Origin: Mycolicibacter hiberniae | GTDB taxonomy: Bacteria > Actinomycetota > Actinomycetes > Mycobacteriales > Mycobacteriaceae | Assembly (NCBI RefSeq): GCF_010729485.1 | Contig: NZ_AP022609.1 | Location: 2,356,001-2,420,000 of the forward strand | Direction: 5' to 3' | Length of the DNA: 64,000 nt | Shown here: one piece after another, positions 43,162-51,831 of the stretch | Position numbering within the stretch: the first letter of the stretch is position 1 | Layout of the letters: each line of letters starts with the position of its first letter | Notes under the pieces: generated by a model | What the model saw: the letters and a program-made list of their open reading frames with translations, nothing else | Database searches by the model: none | What the model was told of the DNA's origin: nothing | Made by a program: the position numbers and the translations under genes

Positions 43162-44063
43162 GCACATTGCCCGGCCAGGTCAGCATCCGCGAGGTGGCAC
43201 TGCGTGACGGCTTGCAGATCGAGGCGCCGATCCCGCTGAGCGCCAAACTCGAACTGCTGGCCGCGATCGCCGCCACCGGAGTGCGCGAGGTCGAGGTGAC
43301 CTCTTTCGTCTCCCCGACCAAGGTTCCCGCCCTGGCTGATGCCGCCGAGCTCGCCGCCGAACTCTGGCGCTACCCCGAGTTGGAGTTCTCCGCGCTGGTC
43401 GCCAGTCCCGGCGGCGCCGCCCGCGCGGTGGCCGCCGGGCTGAAGTCGCTCGAGTACGTGGTCTGCGCCTCGGATACCTTCAGCACCGCCAACGTCGGAC
43501 GGCCCACCGCACAGGCGGTCGCAGCGATCAGCGACATCGCCGGCATCGCCCACGACGCCGGCGCCTCGGTCGAGGTCATCATCGCCACCGCGTGGGACTG
43601 CCCGTTCGACGGCCCGACCGCGCCCGGGCGCGTCACCGACATCGCCGCCACGGCAAGCGCGCTGGGGGTCGACCGACTGGCCATCGCCGACACCATCGGC
43701 ACCGCCACGCCACGCCGGGTCACCGACCTGATCGCGGCGGTGGTGCCGCTCATCGGCGACATCCCGTTGGGAGCACACTTCCACAACACCCGCGGCGCGG
43801 GGCTGGCCTGCGCCTACGCCGCTATTCAGGCCGGAATCACCCGGCTCGACGCCTCCGCCGGCGGGCTGGGCGGCTGTCCCTTCGCTCCCGGCGCCACCGG
43901 CAACATCTCCACCGAGGATCTGGTCTACCTGCTGGGTGACTGCGGTATCGAGACCGGCATCGACCTAGACGCCGCCATTGCCGCAGCCGGCGTGGCCAGT
44001 TCGGTCGTCGGCCATACGCTGCCCAGCGCCCTGCTGGCCGCCGGCGACCGGAAGCGGGACTGA
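43158..44063 (+). CDS. HMG-CoA lyase-like enzyme
   Basis: 301 residues. The HMGL TIM barrel begins VSIREVALRDGLQIEAP (Arg and Asp of the active site). The metal-binding GAHFHNTRG lies near residue 205, and the signature loop with the catalytic Cys reads GGLGGCPFAPGATGNISTED near 237-256. All catalytic residues of HMG-CoA lyase are present. It would cleave a 3-hydroxy-3-methylglutaryl-CoA-type substrate to acetyl-CoA and a keto acid; with the CoA-transferase upstream it may act on a related hydroxy-diacid. The GTG start overlaps the previous stop (GTGA). Confidence 0.9.
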   Translation: MSTLPGQVSIREVALRDGLQIEAPIPLSAKLELLAAIAATGVREVEVTSFVSPTKVPALADAAELAAELWRYPELEFSALVASPGGAARAVAAGLKSLEYVVCASDTFSTANVGRPTAQAVAAISDIAGIAHDAGASVEVIIATAWDCPFDGPTAPGRVTDIAATASALGVDRLAIADTIGTATPRRVTDLIAAVVPLIGDIPLGAHFHNTRGAGLACAYAAIQAGITRLDASAGGLGGCPFAPGATGNISTEDLVYLLGDCGIETGIDLDAAIAAAGVASSVVGHTLPSALLAAGDRKRD

Positions 44064-44071
44064 GCGCCTCG

Positions 44072-44686
44072 ATGTCCACCCAGCGTGAGCTCAGTTCAAA
44101 AGGACGCCTGACACGCGGGGCGATCGAGCAAGCCGCCAGGGAGTTGTTTGCCGAGCGCGGTTTTCACGGGACCACGCTGGCCGACATCACGTCATCGGCC
44201 GGAAAGTCCACGGCGGTGCTCTACCGCTACTTCAACGACAAGGAAGATCTGCTCGCCGCTTTGGCGGAGTCCTTCCTCACCGAGGTTGTCGAGCCCTCGG
44301 GGCTGAACATGCGGCTGCCGAAGTCCCCGGAGGACACTGAGTTCTTCTCGTCGGTGGTCAATGCCTATTGGTCGATGTTCAAGCCGAACATCGGTGTCAT
44401 GATCGCCGTCGCTCAACTGGCGGGGACCAGCGAGAGATTCGCCGCGCTGCAGAACGAGTTCCGGCGGTTCGGCCGGGACATAGTGGCCGAATCGGTGCGA
44501 CGCGCCCAGCAGCAGGGCTATGCTCTCGACCTCGACGCCGACCACATCGCGGCCGCCATCGCGCTGCTGTTCGAGAACTTCACCGTCGTGTTCGTCGGAC
44601 CCTCGGGTCCGGACTGGCGGATCAGCGACAGCGACGCCATCGCAACGCTGTCGACGATCTGGAGAAAGACGCTGTACGGCCGTTGA
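44072..44686 (+). CDS. TetR-family regulator
   Basis: 204 residues. The N-terminal helix-turn-helix runs GAIEQAARELFAERGFHGTTLADITSSAGKS then LYRYFNDKEDLLAAL (about residues 16-68), with a helical ligand-binding domain behind. It is embedded in the island eight bases after the lyase gene and 36 before the acyl-CoA dehydrogenase gene, so it is probably the local repressor and is induced by a pathway acyl-CoA. Candidate sites are the inverted repeat at 39575-39594 and the fadE24 palindrome (inference). Confidence 0.88.
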   Translation: MSTQRELSSKGRLTRGAIEQAARELFAERGFHGTTLADITSSAGKSTAVLYRYFNDKEDLLAALAESFLTEVVEPSGLNMRLPKSPEDTEFFSSVVNAYWSMFKPNIGVMIAVAQLAGTSERFAALQNEFRRFGRDIVAESVRRAQQQGYALDLDADHIAAAIALLFENFTVVFVGPSGPDWRISDSDAIATLSTIWRKTLYGR

Positions 44687-44722
44687 CTGTGCCCGCCCAA
44701 AAGACCATCTGAAGGAGAAGCA

Positions 44723-45964
44723 ATGGACTTCACACTGCCGGAACACCTTCCCGGACTGCTCGCCGAGATGGACGAGTTCATCGAGCGCGAGATCGCGCCG
44801 CTGCAGTCCGATCACATGCAGTATTTCGACCACCGCCGGGAGTTCGCCCGTACCGATGTGGAGCGCGGCGGAGTCCCCCGGCGCGAGTGGGAGGAGCTGC
44901 TCGACGAGATGCGCCGGCGCGCCGACGCCGCCGGCTGGCTGCGCTACGCGTTGCCGTCCTCGCTGGGCGGTCGCGACGGCACCAACGTGGACATGGCGGT
45001 GATCCGGGAGCACTTGGCGCACAAAGGCCTGGGCCTGCACAACGACCTGCAGGACGAGTCGTCGATCGTGGGCAACTTCCCCCAGGTCATCATGATGGAG
45101 CGGTTCGGCACCGACGAGCAGCGCAAGGAGTTCTCCGAGGCCCTGATCACCGGCGAGCGATCGATGGCCTTCGGCTTGACCGAACCGGACCACGGTTCGG
45201 ATGCCACCTGGCTGGAGACCCGCGCTGAGCTCGACGGTGACACCTGGGTGATCAACGGCGCCAAGCGTTTCAACACCGGTGTGCATCGTGCCACTCACGA
45301 CCTGGTCTTCGCCCGAACCTCCGGCGAGGCCGGATCGGCACGCGGCATCACCGCTTTCCTGGTGCCCACCGACACCCCGGGGTTCACCGTCCCGTTCTAC
45401 TGGTGGACCTTCAACATGCCCTCCGATCACGGCGAGGTCGAGCTACGCGACGTGCGCGTTCCCGCCGGCGCGGTGCTCGGCGAGGTCGACGGCGGTCTCG
45501 ACGTGGCCCAGACATTCCTGCACGAGAACCGGATCCGGCAGGCCGCCTCGAGTCTGGGCGCCGCGCAATACTGCATCGACCGCGCGGCCGAGTACGCCCG
45601 CAAACGCATCGTGTTCGGCAAGCCGCTGTCGGTCAACCAGGCGGTGCAGTGGCCCTTGGCCGAGTTGCAGACCGAGGCGCAGATGGTGCGGCTGCTGGTC
45701 AACTACGCGGCCTGGCACCTGGACCGCGACCACCACCTGGAGGTCTCGGACAAGGTGTCGATGGCCAACTACCGGGCCAACCGGCTGGTGTGCGAGGCCG
45801 CCGACCGAGCAATGCAGATCTACGGCGGCCTGGGCTACTCCCGCCACGAGCAGTTCGAGCACATCTACCGGCACCATCGCCGCTACCGGATCACCGAAGG
45901 CGCTGAGGAGATCCAGATTCGCCGCGTTGCGCAGCGGCTGTTCGGGTTCGACCGGCGGCGATGA
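44723..45964 (+). CDS. Acyl-CoA dehydrogenase (ACAD11/LvaC-like context)
   Basis: 413 residues. AFGLTEPDHGSDATWLETRAEL and WVINGAKRFNTGVHRATHD form the FAD/acyl site; the C terminus has QIYGGLGYSRHEQFEHIYRHHRRYRITEGAEEIQIRRVAQRLFG. This last segment and the gene's place before an APH-type kinase resemble the dehydrogenase half of ACAD10/ACAD11 and bacterial LvaC, which remove phosphate from 4-phosphoacyl-CoA to give an enoyl-CoA. A conventional dehydrogenase role is the alternative. GGAG lies before ATG 44723, and the end overlaps the kinase start by four bases. Confidence 0.88.
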   Translation: MDFTLPEHLPGLLAEMDEFIEREIAPLQSDHMQYFDHRREFARTDVERGGVPRREWEELLDEMRRRADAAGWLRYALPSSLGGRDGTNVDMAVIREHLAHKGLGLHNDLQDESSIVGNFPQVIMMERFGTDEQRKEFSEALITGERSMAFGLTEPDHGSDATWLETRAELDGDTWVINGAKRFNTGVHRATHDLVFARTSGEAGSARGITAFLVPTDTPGFTVPFYWWTFNMPSDHGEVELRDVRVPAGAVLGEVDGGLDVAQTFLHENRIRQAASSLGAAQYCIDRAAEYARKRIVFGKPLSVNQAVQWPLAELQTEAQMVRLLVNYAAWHLDRDHHLEVSDKVSMANYRANRLVCEAADRAMQIYGGLGYSRHEQFEHIYRHHRRYRITEGAEEIQIRRVAQRLFGFDRRR

Positions 45965-46938
45965 GCGTCGAGCAGCTGGCCGACCGGCTGGCCGGGGTGC
46001 TGGAGCCGGTCTTGGGCCCCGTCACGGTCGAGGGCCTGCGCGCCCTGACCGGCGGCGCCAGCCGGGCCACCTGGGCTTTCGACGCCGTACCGGCGACCGG
46101 CGAGCGCCGGTCGTTGATTCTGCGCACCGGTCCGCTCGATGAGATCCACGCCAGCATGGAACTCGAGGCGGAGGCGCAGCGTGCCGCAGGCGAGGCCGGT
46201 GCGCCGGTGCCGAACGTGCTGATCGCCGACAATTCTCCTGCGGCAGTGGGGAACCCGTATCTGATCTGCGACCTGATCAGTGGCGAGACGGTCGTTCGAC
46301 GAATCGAGCGCCAGCTCGACGACCCCGGCCGTGAGCGGCTGCTGACTCAGTGCGCACAGGCACTGGCCGCTATCCACCGGGCCGACCCGGGCGGCATCGC
46401 GCTCAGCGCCGAAGATCAGCTCACCGCCTGCCGGGCGCAGCTCGACAGCATGCCCGACACCACGGCACCCTTCGAATGGGCATTTCGACGGCTGGCCGCG
46501 CACCGTCCCCCGCCGGTGCCGGCGCAGCTGGTCCACGGCGACTTCCGGATGGGCAACCTCATGGTCAGCGGCGACGGCGACCTGGCAGGCGTACTGGACT
46601 GGGAGCTGGTACACGTCGGCGACGGGTGCGAGGACCTGGCCTGGTTCTGCCTGCGGGCCTGGCGCTTCGGCGCGCCCCTGGAACGCGCCGCCGGCGGGCT
46701 GGGCGGAATCGACGCTCTGCTGGCCACCTACGAGCAGGCGACCGATACCCGAGTGGATAAAGACCGATTCGACTGGTGGTTGCTGTTGGGCACACTCCGA
46801 TGGGGCATCATCTGCCGCTACCAGGCGCATCGTCACCTGAGCGGTCAGACCCGTTCGGTGGAACTGGCCACCATCGGCCGGCGAGTCTCAGAGACCGAGT
46901 GGGATCTGTTGCGGCTGCTCGACGGGGTCCGGCCGTGA
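45961..46938 (+). CDS. APH-type phosphotransferase (LvaA/ACAD10-11 kinase-like)
   Basis: 325 residues of the aminoglycoside-phosphotransferase fold. The catalytic loop HGDFRMGNLMV lies near residue 193 and the Mg-binding Asp in GVLDWELVHVGDG near 213. The N-terminal part GLRALTGGASRATWAF covers nucleotide binding. Proteins of this branch beside acyl-CoA dehydrogenases phosphorylate 4-hydroxyacyl-CoA rather than antibiotics. Four-base overlaps on both sides bind it to the dehydrogenase and the small DUF6285-like protein. Confidence 0.88.
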   Translation: MSVEQLADRLAGVLEPVLGPVTVEGLRALTGGASRATWAFDAVPATGERRSLILRTGPLDEIHASMELEAEAQRAAGEAGAPVPNVLIADNSPAAVGNPYLICDLISGETVVRRIERQLDDPGRERLLTQCAQALAAIHRADPGGIALSAEDQLTACRAQLDSMPDTTAPFEWAFRRLAAHRPPPVPAQLVHGDFRMGNLMVSGDGDLAGVLDWELVHVGDGCEDLAWFCLRAWRFGAPLERAAGGLGGIDALLATYEQATDTRVDKDRFDWWLLLGTLRWGIICRYQAHRHLSGQTRSVELATIGRRVSETEWDLLRLLDGVRP

Positions 46939-47282
46939 GCGCCGGGGGCCGCCGGCCCACCGCTGCCGAACTGGTCGCCGCGGTCACCGAGTTCCTGGAC
47001 ACGGCGCTGGTGAACAACGCCCAGGCCGGCACCGACGGCCAGGTCAGATTCCACGCCCGAGTCGCGGCCAACGCGCTGCGAATTGTCGAGCGCGAGCTCA
47101 ACGACACCACCGCCGGTGCCGTCACCGACGCACTGGCGGGCCTGGGCTTCGCCGACGAGGCCGAGCTGGCCGCGGCCATCCGGGCCGGCGACCTCGACGA
47201 CCGGCCGGCGGAGCTGACAGCCTGCCTGTACACCCTGGTGGAGCATCGGCTGGCAATCGACCATCCGGGATACGCCCAGTAG
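46935..47282 (+). CDS. Small DUF6285-like protein, probable kinase partner (LvaB-like)
   Basis: 115 residues, all-helical: PTAAELVAAVTEFLDTALV, VRFHARVAANALRIVERELND, ADEAELAAAIRAGDLDD, then YTLVEHRLAIDHPGY. The RFHARVAANALRIVERE segment is typical of the DUF6285 proteins that follow such kinases. In the Pseudomonas levulinate pathway a small protein, LvaB, is needed by the kinase LvaA; the same gene order suggests an equivalent role, but homology to LvaB itself has not been checked. GTG 46935 overlaps the kinase stop. Confidence 0.7.
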   Translation: MSAGGRRPTAAELVAAVTEFLDTALVNNAQAGTDGQVRFHARVAANALRIVERELNDTTAGAVTDALAGLGFADEAELAAAIRAGDLDDRPAELTACLYTLVEHRLAIDHPGYAQ

Positions 47283-47370
47283 CTCCCAAGAGTGACTGTG
47301 CGACAGTCGCTTCGACGGTGCTGCGCCAAACCCGGTGTGGCCGAGGCACCCGCGCAGTAGCATCTGCACC

Positions 47371-47775
47371 GTGTCCGACTCCAATGCCGCGCTGCGAATC
47401 CTTGTCTACAGCGACGACGCCGCGACTCGTGAACGGGTGATCACCGCGTTGGGCAGGCACCTGCACCCCGACCTGCCGGAACTGAGCTATGTCGAGGTCG
47501 CGACCGAGCCGGTGGTGATCCGGCAGATGGATGCCGGGGGAATCGACCTGGCCATCCTCGACGGCGAGGCCACGCCGGCCGGCGGCATGGGCATCTGCAA
47601 ACAGCTCAAGGACGAGCTCTCCCCGTGCCCCCCGATCGTGGTGCTGACCGGCCGCGCCGACGACGTCTGGCTGGCCAAGTGGTCGCGCGCGGACGCCGCG
47701 GTGGCCCACCCGGTGGACCCCATGGCGCTGAGCCATGCGGTGCTGGGACTGCTGCGCACGCCGACGCCCCGCTGA
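47371..47775 (+). CDS. Receiver-only response regulator (Rv3143-like)
   Basis: 134 residues consisting only of a CheY-like receiver: ILVYSDDAATRERV with the acidic pair, LAILDGEATPAGG with the likely phosphorylated Asp near residue 66, VVLTGRADD, and AVAHPVDPMAL in the place of the usual KP motif, where His replaces Lys. The missing Lys argues for phosphorylation-independent or altered signalling. Rv3143 has the same size and lies just before nuo in M. tuberculosis. GTG 47371 is the start. No kinase is adjacent. Confidence 0.85.
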   Translation: MSDSNAALRILVYSDDAATRERVITALGRHLHPDLPELSYVEVATEPVVIRQMDAGGIDLAILDGEATPAGGMGICKQLKDELSPCPPIVVLTGRADDVWLAKWSRADAAVAHPVDPMALSHAVLGLLRTPTPR

Positions 47776-47783
47776 CGCGGGCG

Positions 47784-47881
47784 CCCAGCTTCGGCTCTCC
47801 TGCGTCGAGCCTCGCTGAGCCGCCCGGCTGATACGGCGGCCCCAGCTTCGGCTCTCCTGCGTCGAGCCTCGCTGAGCCGCC
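47784..47881. repeat. Two perfect copies of a 41-base direct repeat
   Basis: Bases 47784-47824 and 47841-47881 are identical over 41 positions, at a 57-base period. Each copy contains the inverted elements CGGCTC and GAGCCG and can fold into a hairpin. They begin nine bases after the stop of the receiver gene, so they may act as a double terminator; they could also be members of a genome-wide intergenic repeat. Confidence 0.85.
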
Positions 47882-47930
47882 GGATTAGGGCAGCTCAGGG
47901 GCGAATTCCCCTGTCGCCGTTACCGCTACA

Positions 47931-47946
47931 GGTGACGCCCGTCACA
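47931..47946. promoter_or_regulatory. CRP-type binding site upstream of nuoA
   Basis: GGTGACGCCCGTCACA matches the CRP consensus TGTGA-N6-TCACA at all positions but the first, and contains the GTGAC-N4-GTCAC form favoured by mycobacterial CRP (Rv3676). Its centre lies 109.5 bases upstream of the nuoA ATG and about 68 bases upstream of the start predicted from the -10 at 47995-48000, a position suited to activation. Confidence 0.65.
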
Positions 47947-47994
47947 GTTGGCGGCAATTTCGTATTCTTCCCCAACCGCCTCGTGGCAGCGGGC

Positions 47995-48000
47995 TAGGCT
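47995..48000 (+). promoter_or_regulatory. Putative -10 of the nuo operon promoter
   Basis: TAGGCT fits the mycobacterial TANNNT -10. No -35 is visible at the right distance (47972-47977 is CCAACC), which would fit an activator-dependent promoter. The 5' untranslated region would be about 40 bases. Confidence 0.4.
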
Positions 48001-48047
48001 GTGCTTGAAGTCACATCGGCGCCCGGAAGGGAACTACGTCACTGAGC

Positions 48048-48425
48048 ATGAACCTGTACCTGCCGATCCTGGTCCTTGCCGCGCTCGCCGCCGGTTTCGC
48101 CGTATTTTCAGTGGTCATCACCGCCCTGATCGGCCCCTCGCGCTACAACCGGTCGAAGCTGGAAGCCTACGAATGCGGCATCGAGCCCACCGACCAGCCC
48201 GTGAGCGGCCCGCACGCCCCGCCCGGGCAGCGGTTCCCGGTGAAGTACTACCTGACCGCGATGCTGTTCATCGTCTTCGACATCGAGATCGTTTTTCTCT
48301 ACCCCTGGGCGGTTGCCTTCGACGGACTGGGCATATTCGCCCTCGTCGAAATGGTGCTGTTCGCCGCCATCGTGTTCGTCGCCTACGCCTACGTCTGGCG
48401 GCGCGGGGGCCTGAATTGGGACTGA
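48048..48425 (+). CDS. nuoA: NADH dehydrogenase subunit A
   Basis: 125 residues with three membrane helices (about 5-27, 68-90, 95-117) and the conserved loop YECGIEPTDQP on the quinone-site side, containing the Cys that changes accessibility between active and resting complex I. First of 14 nuo genes. Complex I moves electrons from NADH to menaquinone and pumps protons. nuoB starts 19 bases downstream. Confidence 0.95.
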   Translation: MNLYLPILVLAALAAGFAVFSVVITALIGPSRYNRSKLEAYECGIEPTDQPVSGPHAPPGQRFPVKYYLTAMLFIVFDIEIVFLYPWAVAFDGLGIFALVEMVLFAAIVFVAYAYVWRRGGLNWD

Positions 48426-48444
48426 TTTGGAGTAGGCGGCATAC

Positions 48445-48999
48445 ATGGGATTAGAAGAGCAGCTCCCCAGCGGACTCCTGCTGTCCACCGTGGAGGACCT
48501 GGCCGGATACTTCCGTACCGGTTCACTGTGGCCGGCGACCTTCGGGCTTGCCTGCTGCGCGATCGAGATGATGTCGACGATGGCGCCCGACTACGACCTG
48601 TCCCGGTTCGGGATGGAGGTGTTCCGCGCCTCCCCGCGCCAGGCGGACCTGATGATCGTGGCGGGCCGGGTCAGCCAGAAGATGGCGCCGGTGCTGCGCC
48701 AGATCTACGACCAGATGGTGGAGCCCAAGTGGGTGCTGTCGATGGGGGTGTGCGCCTCCTCCGGCGGCATGTTCAACAACTACGCGATAGTGCAAGGAGT
48801 TGACCATGTCGTCCCAGTCGACATCTACCTGCCCGGCTGCCCGCCCAGGCCGGAGATGCTGATGTATGCAATCCTCAAGCTACACGAGAAGATTCGCTCG
48901 ATGCCCTTGGGCGCCAACCGGGAGCAGGTGATCACCGCGACCGAGGAGGCGGCCCTGTCGGCCCCCTCCACCTGGCAGCTGAAGGGGCTGCTGCGATGA
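48445..48999 (+). CDS. nuoB: NADH dehydrogenase subunit B
   Basis: 184 residues. The N2 iron-sulfur ligands are visible: the tandem Cys in [12 protein letters not shown], the Cys in GVCASSGG and that in [11 protein letters not shown]2 passes electrons to the quinone, so this subunit sits at the junction of the peripheral arm. The end overlaps nuoC by four bases. Length and motifs are normal. Confidence 0.97.
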   Translation: MGLEEQLPSGLLLSTVEDLAGYFRTGSLWPATFGLACCAIEMMSTMAPDYDLSRFGMEVFRASPRQADLMIVAGRVSQKMAPVLRQIYDQMVEPKWVLSMGVCASSGGMFNNYAIVQGVDHVVPVDIYLPGCPPRPEMLMYAILKLHEKIRSMPLGANREQVITATEEAALSAPSTWQLKGLLR

Positions 49000-49679
49000 C
49001 CGAACCCAACGGCAGCCCCGAAGACGTGATCAAGGTGCGTCGCGGCCTGTTCGGCCCGCCGGGCAGCGGCGACACGTCCGGATACGGGCGACTGGTGGCC
49101 GAGGTCGCCCTGCCCGCAGAGACGCCGCGGCCCTACGGCGGATACTTCGACGAGCTCGTCGACACCCTGACTGCGGGCTTGCAGCGCAACGGGATTGAAT
49201 TCGATGACGCGGTCGAGAAGGTCGTGGTGTACCGCGGCGAGCTCACCCTCTACGTCCGTCGCGCGCAGCTCCCGGCGGTGGCCCAACTCCTGCGCGACGA
49301 TCCGGCACTGCGCTTCGAGCTGAGCCTGGGAGTCTCCGGTGTGCACTACCCCGGCGACGTCGACCGCGAATTACATGCGGTCTATCCGCTGCGTTCCATC
49401 ACTCACAGCCGCCGAGTCCGGCTGGAAGTCACTGCCCCCGATGCGGATCCGCACATTCCGTCATTGTTCGCGATCTATCCGACCACGGACTGGCACGAAC
49501 GAGAGACCTATGACTTCTTCGGGATCATCTTCGACGGCCATCCGTCGCTGACCCGAATCGAGATGCCCGACGACTGGCACGGCCACCCGCAGCGCAAGGA
49601 CTACCCGTTGGGCGGCATCCCCGTCGAGTACAAGGGCGCGCACATACCGCCGCCGGACCAGCGGAGGGCTTACAAGTAA
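48996..49679 (+). CDS. nuoC: NADH dehydrogenase subunit C
   Basis: 227 residues of the 30-kDa subunit: a variable N terminus, then [20 protein letters not shown] and the family signature [18 protein letters not shown] near residue 165. It is separate from NuoD, unlike the fused NuoCD of E. coli. It supports the quinone site in the peripheral arm. The last base of its stop is the first base of nuoD. Confidence 0.96.
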   Translation: MTEPNGSPEDVIKVRRGLFGPPGSGDTSGYGRLVAEVALPAETPRPYGGYFDELVDTLTAGLQRNGIEFDDAVEKVVVYRGELTLYVRRAQLPAVAQLLRDDPALRFELSLGVSGVHYPGDVDRELHAVYPLRSITHSRRVRLEVTAPDADPHIPSLFAIYPTTDWHERETYDFFGIIFDGHPSLTRIEMPDDWHGHPQRKDYPLGGIPVEYKGAHIPPPDQRRAYK

Positions 49680-50992
49680 TGAGCACCGACACACCGCACA
49701 CCGTCTTGAATGTCGGTGGGCAGGAATGGGATCAGGTTGTCGAGGCCGCCAAGGCCGCTGACCCCGGCGAGCGCATCGTGGTCAACATGGGCCCCCAGCA
49801 CCCTTCCACCCACGGCGTGCTGCGGCTGATCCTGGAACTCGAGGGCGAGACGGTGACCGAAGCCCGTTGCGGCATCGGCTACCTGCACACCGGCATCGAG
49901 AAGAATCTGGAGAGCCGCTACTGGACCCAGGGCGTCACATTCGTGACGCGGATGGACTACCTTTCGCCGTTCTTCAACGAAACCGCCTACTGCCTGGGCC
50001 TGGAGAAGCTGCTCGGCATCACCGATGACATCCCCGAGCGTGCCAGCGTCATCCGGGTTCTGATGATGGAACTCAACCGGATCTCCTCGCACCTGGTGGC
50101 GCTCGCTACCGGGGGCATGGAACTGGGGGCCTTGTCGGTGATGCTGTTCGGCTTCCGGGAACGCGAGCTGGTGCTCGACATCTTCGAGGCCATCACCGGT
50201 CTGCGGATGAACCACCAGTACGTCCGGCCCGGCGGGGTGTCGGTCGATCTACCCGACGACGCGATTCCGCAGATCCGCGACTTCTTGAAACTGATGCCCA
50301 AGCGGCTCAAGGACATCGAAGATCTGCTGACCGAGAACTACATCTGGAAGGCCCGCACCAAAGGGGTGGGCTATCTGGACCTGACCGGGTGCATGGCGCT
50401 GGGCGTCACCGGCCCGGTCCTGCGCTCGACCGGCCTGCCCTATGACGTGCGGCGCGCCGAACCGTATTGCGGCTACCAGGACTACGAATTCGATGTGATC
50501 ACCGATGACGGCTGTGACGCCTACGGCCGCTACCTGATCCGCATCGCCGAGATCAAGGAGTCCCTGAAAATCGTCGAACAGTGTGTAGAACGGTTGGCCA
50601 AGCTGCACGGAGAGCCGGTGATGGTCTCCGACCGCAAGATCGCCTGGCCGGCCGACCTCAAACTCGGCAAGGACGGGCTCGGCAACTCGCGCGAGCACAT
50701 CGGCTGGATCATGGGCCACTCGATGGAAGGGCTTATCCACCACTTCAAGCGAGTCACCGAGGACCTGTGGGTGCCGCCCGGACAGGTGTTCGTCTCCGTC
50801 GAGTCGCCCCGCGGCGAACTGGGGGTGCACATGGTCAGCGACGGCGGTACCCGCCCCTACCGGGTGCACTACCGGGACCCGTCGTTCACCAACCTGCAGG
50901 CCGTGGCCGCCATGAGCGAGGGCGGGCTGATCGCCGACGTGATCGCCGCGGTTGCCAGCATCGACCCGGTCATGGGCGGAGTGGACCGGTGA
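49679..50992 (+). CDS. nuoD: NADH dehydrogenase subunit D
   Basis: 437 residues of the 49-kDa subunit with the quinone-site loop [13 protein letters not shown] (about 38-50), then [12 protein letters not shown], and a C-terminal [18 protein letters not shown]. It is related to the [NiFe]-hydrogenase large subunit but lacks metal Cys ligands. Forms the quinone pocket with NuoB. Its stop overlaps the nuoE GTG by four bases. Confidence 0.97.
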   Translation: MSTDTPHTVLNVGGQEWDQVVEAAKAADPGERIVVNMGPQHPSTHGVLRLILELEGETVTEARCGIGYLHTGIEKNLESRYWTQGVTFVTRMDYLSPFFNETAYCLGLEKLLGITDDIPERASVIRVLMMELNRISSHLVALATGGMELGALSVMLFGFRERELVLDIFEAITGLRMNHQYVRPGGVSVDLPDDAIPQIRDFLKLMPKRLKDIEDLLTENYIWKARTKGVGYLDLTGCMALGVTGPVLRSTGLPYDVRRAEPYCGYQDYEFDVITDDGCDAYGRYLIRIAEIKESLKIVEQCVERLAKLHGEPVMVSDRKIAWPADLKLGKDGLGNSREHIGWIMGHSMEGLIHHFKRVTEDLWVPPGQVFVSVESPRGELGVHMVSDGGTRPYRVHYRDPSFTNLQAVAAMSEGGLIADVIAAVASIDPVMGGVDR

Positions 50993-51831
50993 GCGCGGCG
51001 GCCGGCGAGTTCGACCGGGCCGGCGTCAACAAGACCGGGCGCGGCCGGTTGATGCCGCCCACCGCCGGAACCGATGGCAACCGGGTCTTCCTGCAGTTGG
51101 GCCGCCAGCCCGAAGAACCCAACCAGTTCAACTACCCGGACGCTCCGACCAGTTACGCCCCCGATGTTCGGGCCCGGCTGGAGGCCGACGCCAAGGAGAT
51201 CATCGGGCGCTACCCGCAGCCCCGCTCGGCGATCCTGCCGCTGCTGCATCTGGTGCAGGCGCAAGACACCTACATCACCCCGGCCGGGCTGGCTTTCGTC
51301 GCCGAGCTGCTCGGGCTGACCAGTGCCGACGTCTCCGGTGTGGCGTCGTTCTACTCGATGTACCGCCGTGATCCCACCGGCAAGTACCTGGTCGGGGTGT
51401 GTACCAACACGCTGTGCGCGGTGATGGGCGGCGACGCCATCTACGACGAGCTCAAGAGTCATCTGGGTGTCGGCAACGATCAGACGACTGAGGACGGGGC
51501 CATCACCTTGCAGCACATCGAGTGCAACGCGGCGTGCGACTACGCACCCGTGGTGATGGTGAACTGGGAGTTCTTCGACAATCAGACCCCGGAATCGGCC
51601 CGCGAGCTGGTGGACAAGCTGCGCGACGACGCCGAGGTGCGGCCCACCCGCGGGATGCCGCTGTGCAGTTTCGCCGCCAACGAACGAATTCTCGCCGGTT
51701 TCCCCGACGAGCGCCCCGACGACGGCCAGGGCGGCGCCGGTGCGGCGACGCTGGCCGGCCTGCAGGTGGCCCGTGAGCACGGGATGACAGCGCCGGAGCC
51801 AGACGCAAACACCCGTGGGGGCGAGAAATGA
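50989..51831 (+). CDS. nuoE: NADH dehydrogenase subunit E
   Basis: 280 residues from GTG 50989. The thioredoxin-like domain carries the N1a [2Fe-2S] ligands in [12 protein letters not shown] and [11 protein letters not shown]. About 25-30 residues longer than the M. tuberculosis protein as I recall it; the C-terminal part ([20 protein letters not shown]) is hydrophilic and Gly/Asp-rich. Part of the NADH-oxidising module with NuoF and NuoG. Its stop overlaps nuoF by four bases. Confidence 0.95.
   Translation: MSAAAGEFDRAGVNKTGRGRLMPPTAGTDGNRVFLQLGRQPEEPNQFNYPDAPTSYAPDVRARLEADAKEIIGRYPQPRSAILPLLHLVQAQDTYITPAGLAFVAELLGLTSADVSGVASFYSMYRRDPTGKYLVGVCTNTLCAVMGGDAIYDELKSHLGVGNDQTTEDGAITLQHIECNAACDYAPVVMVNWEFFDNQTPESARELVDKLRDDAEVRPTRGMPLCSFAANERILAGFPDERPDDGQGGAGAATLAGLQVAREHGMTAPEPDANTRGGEK

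Noticed and set aside
46350..46760. Open frame overlapping the APH-type kinase
   Set aside because: Same-strand shadow frame inside a complete kinase gene with intact catalytic motifs.
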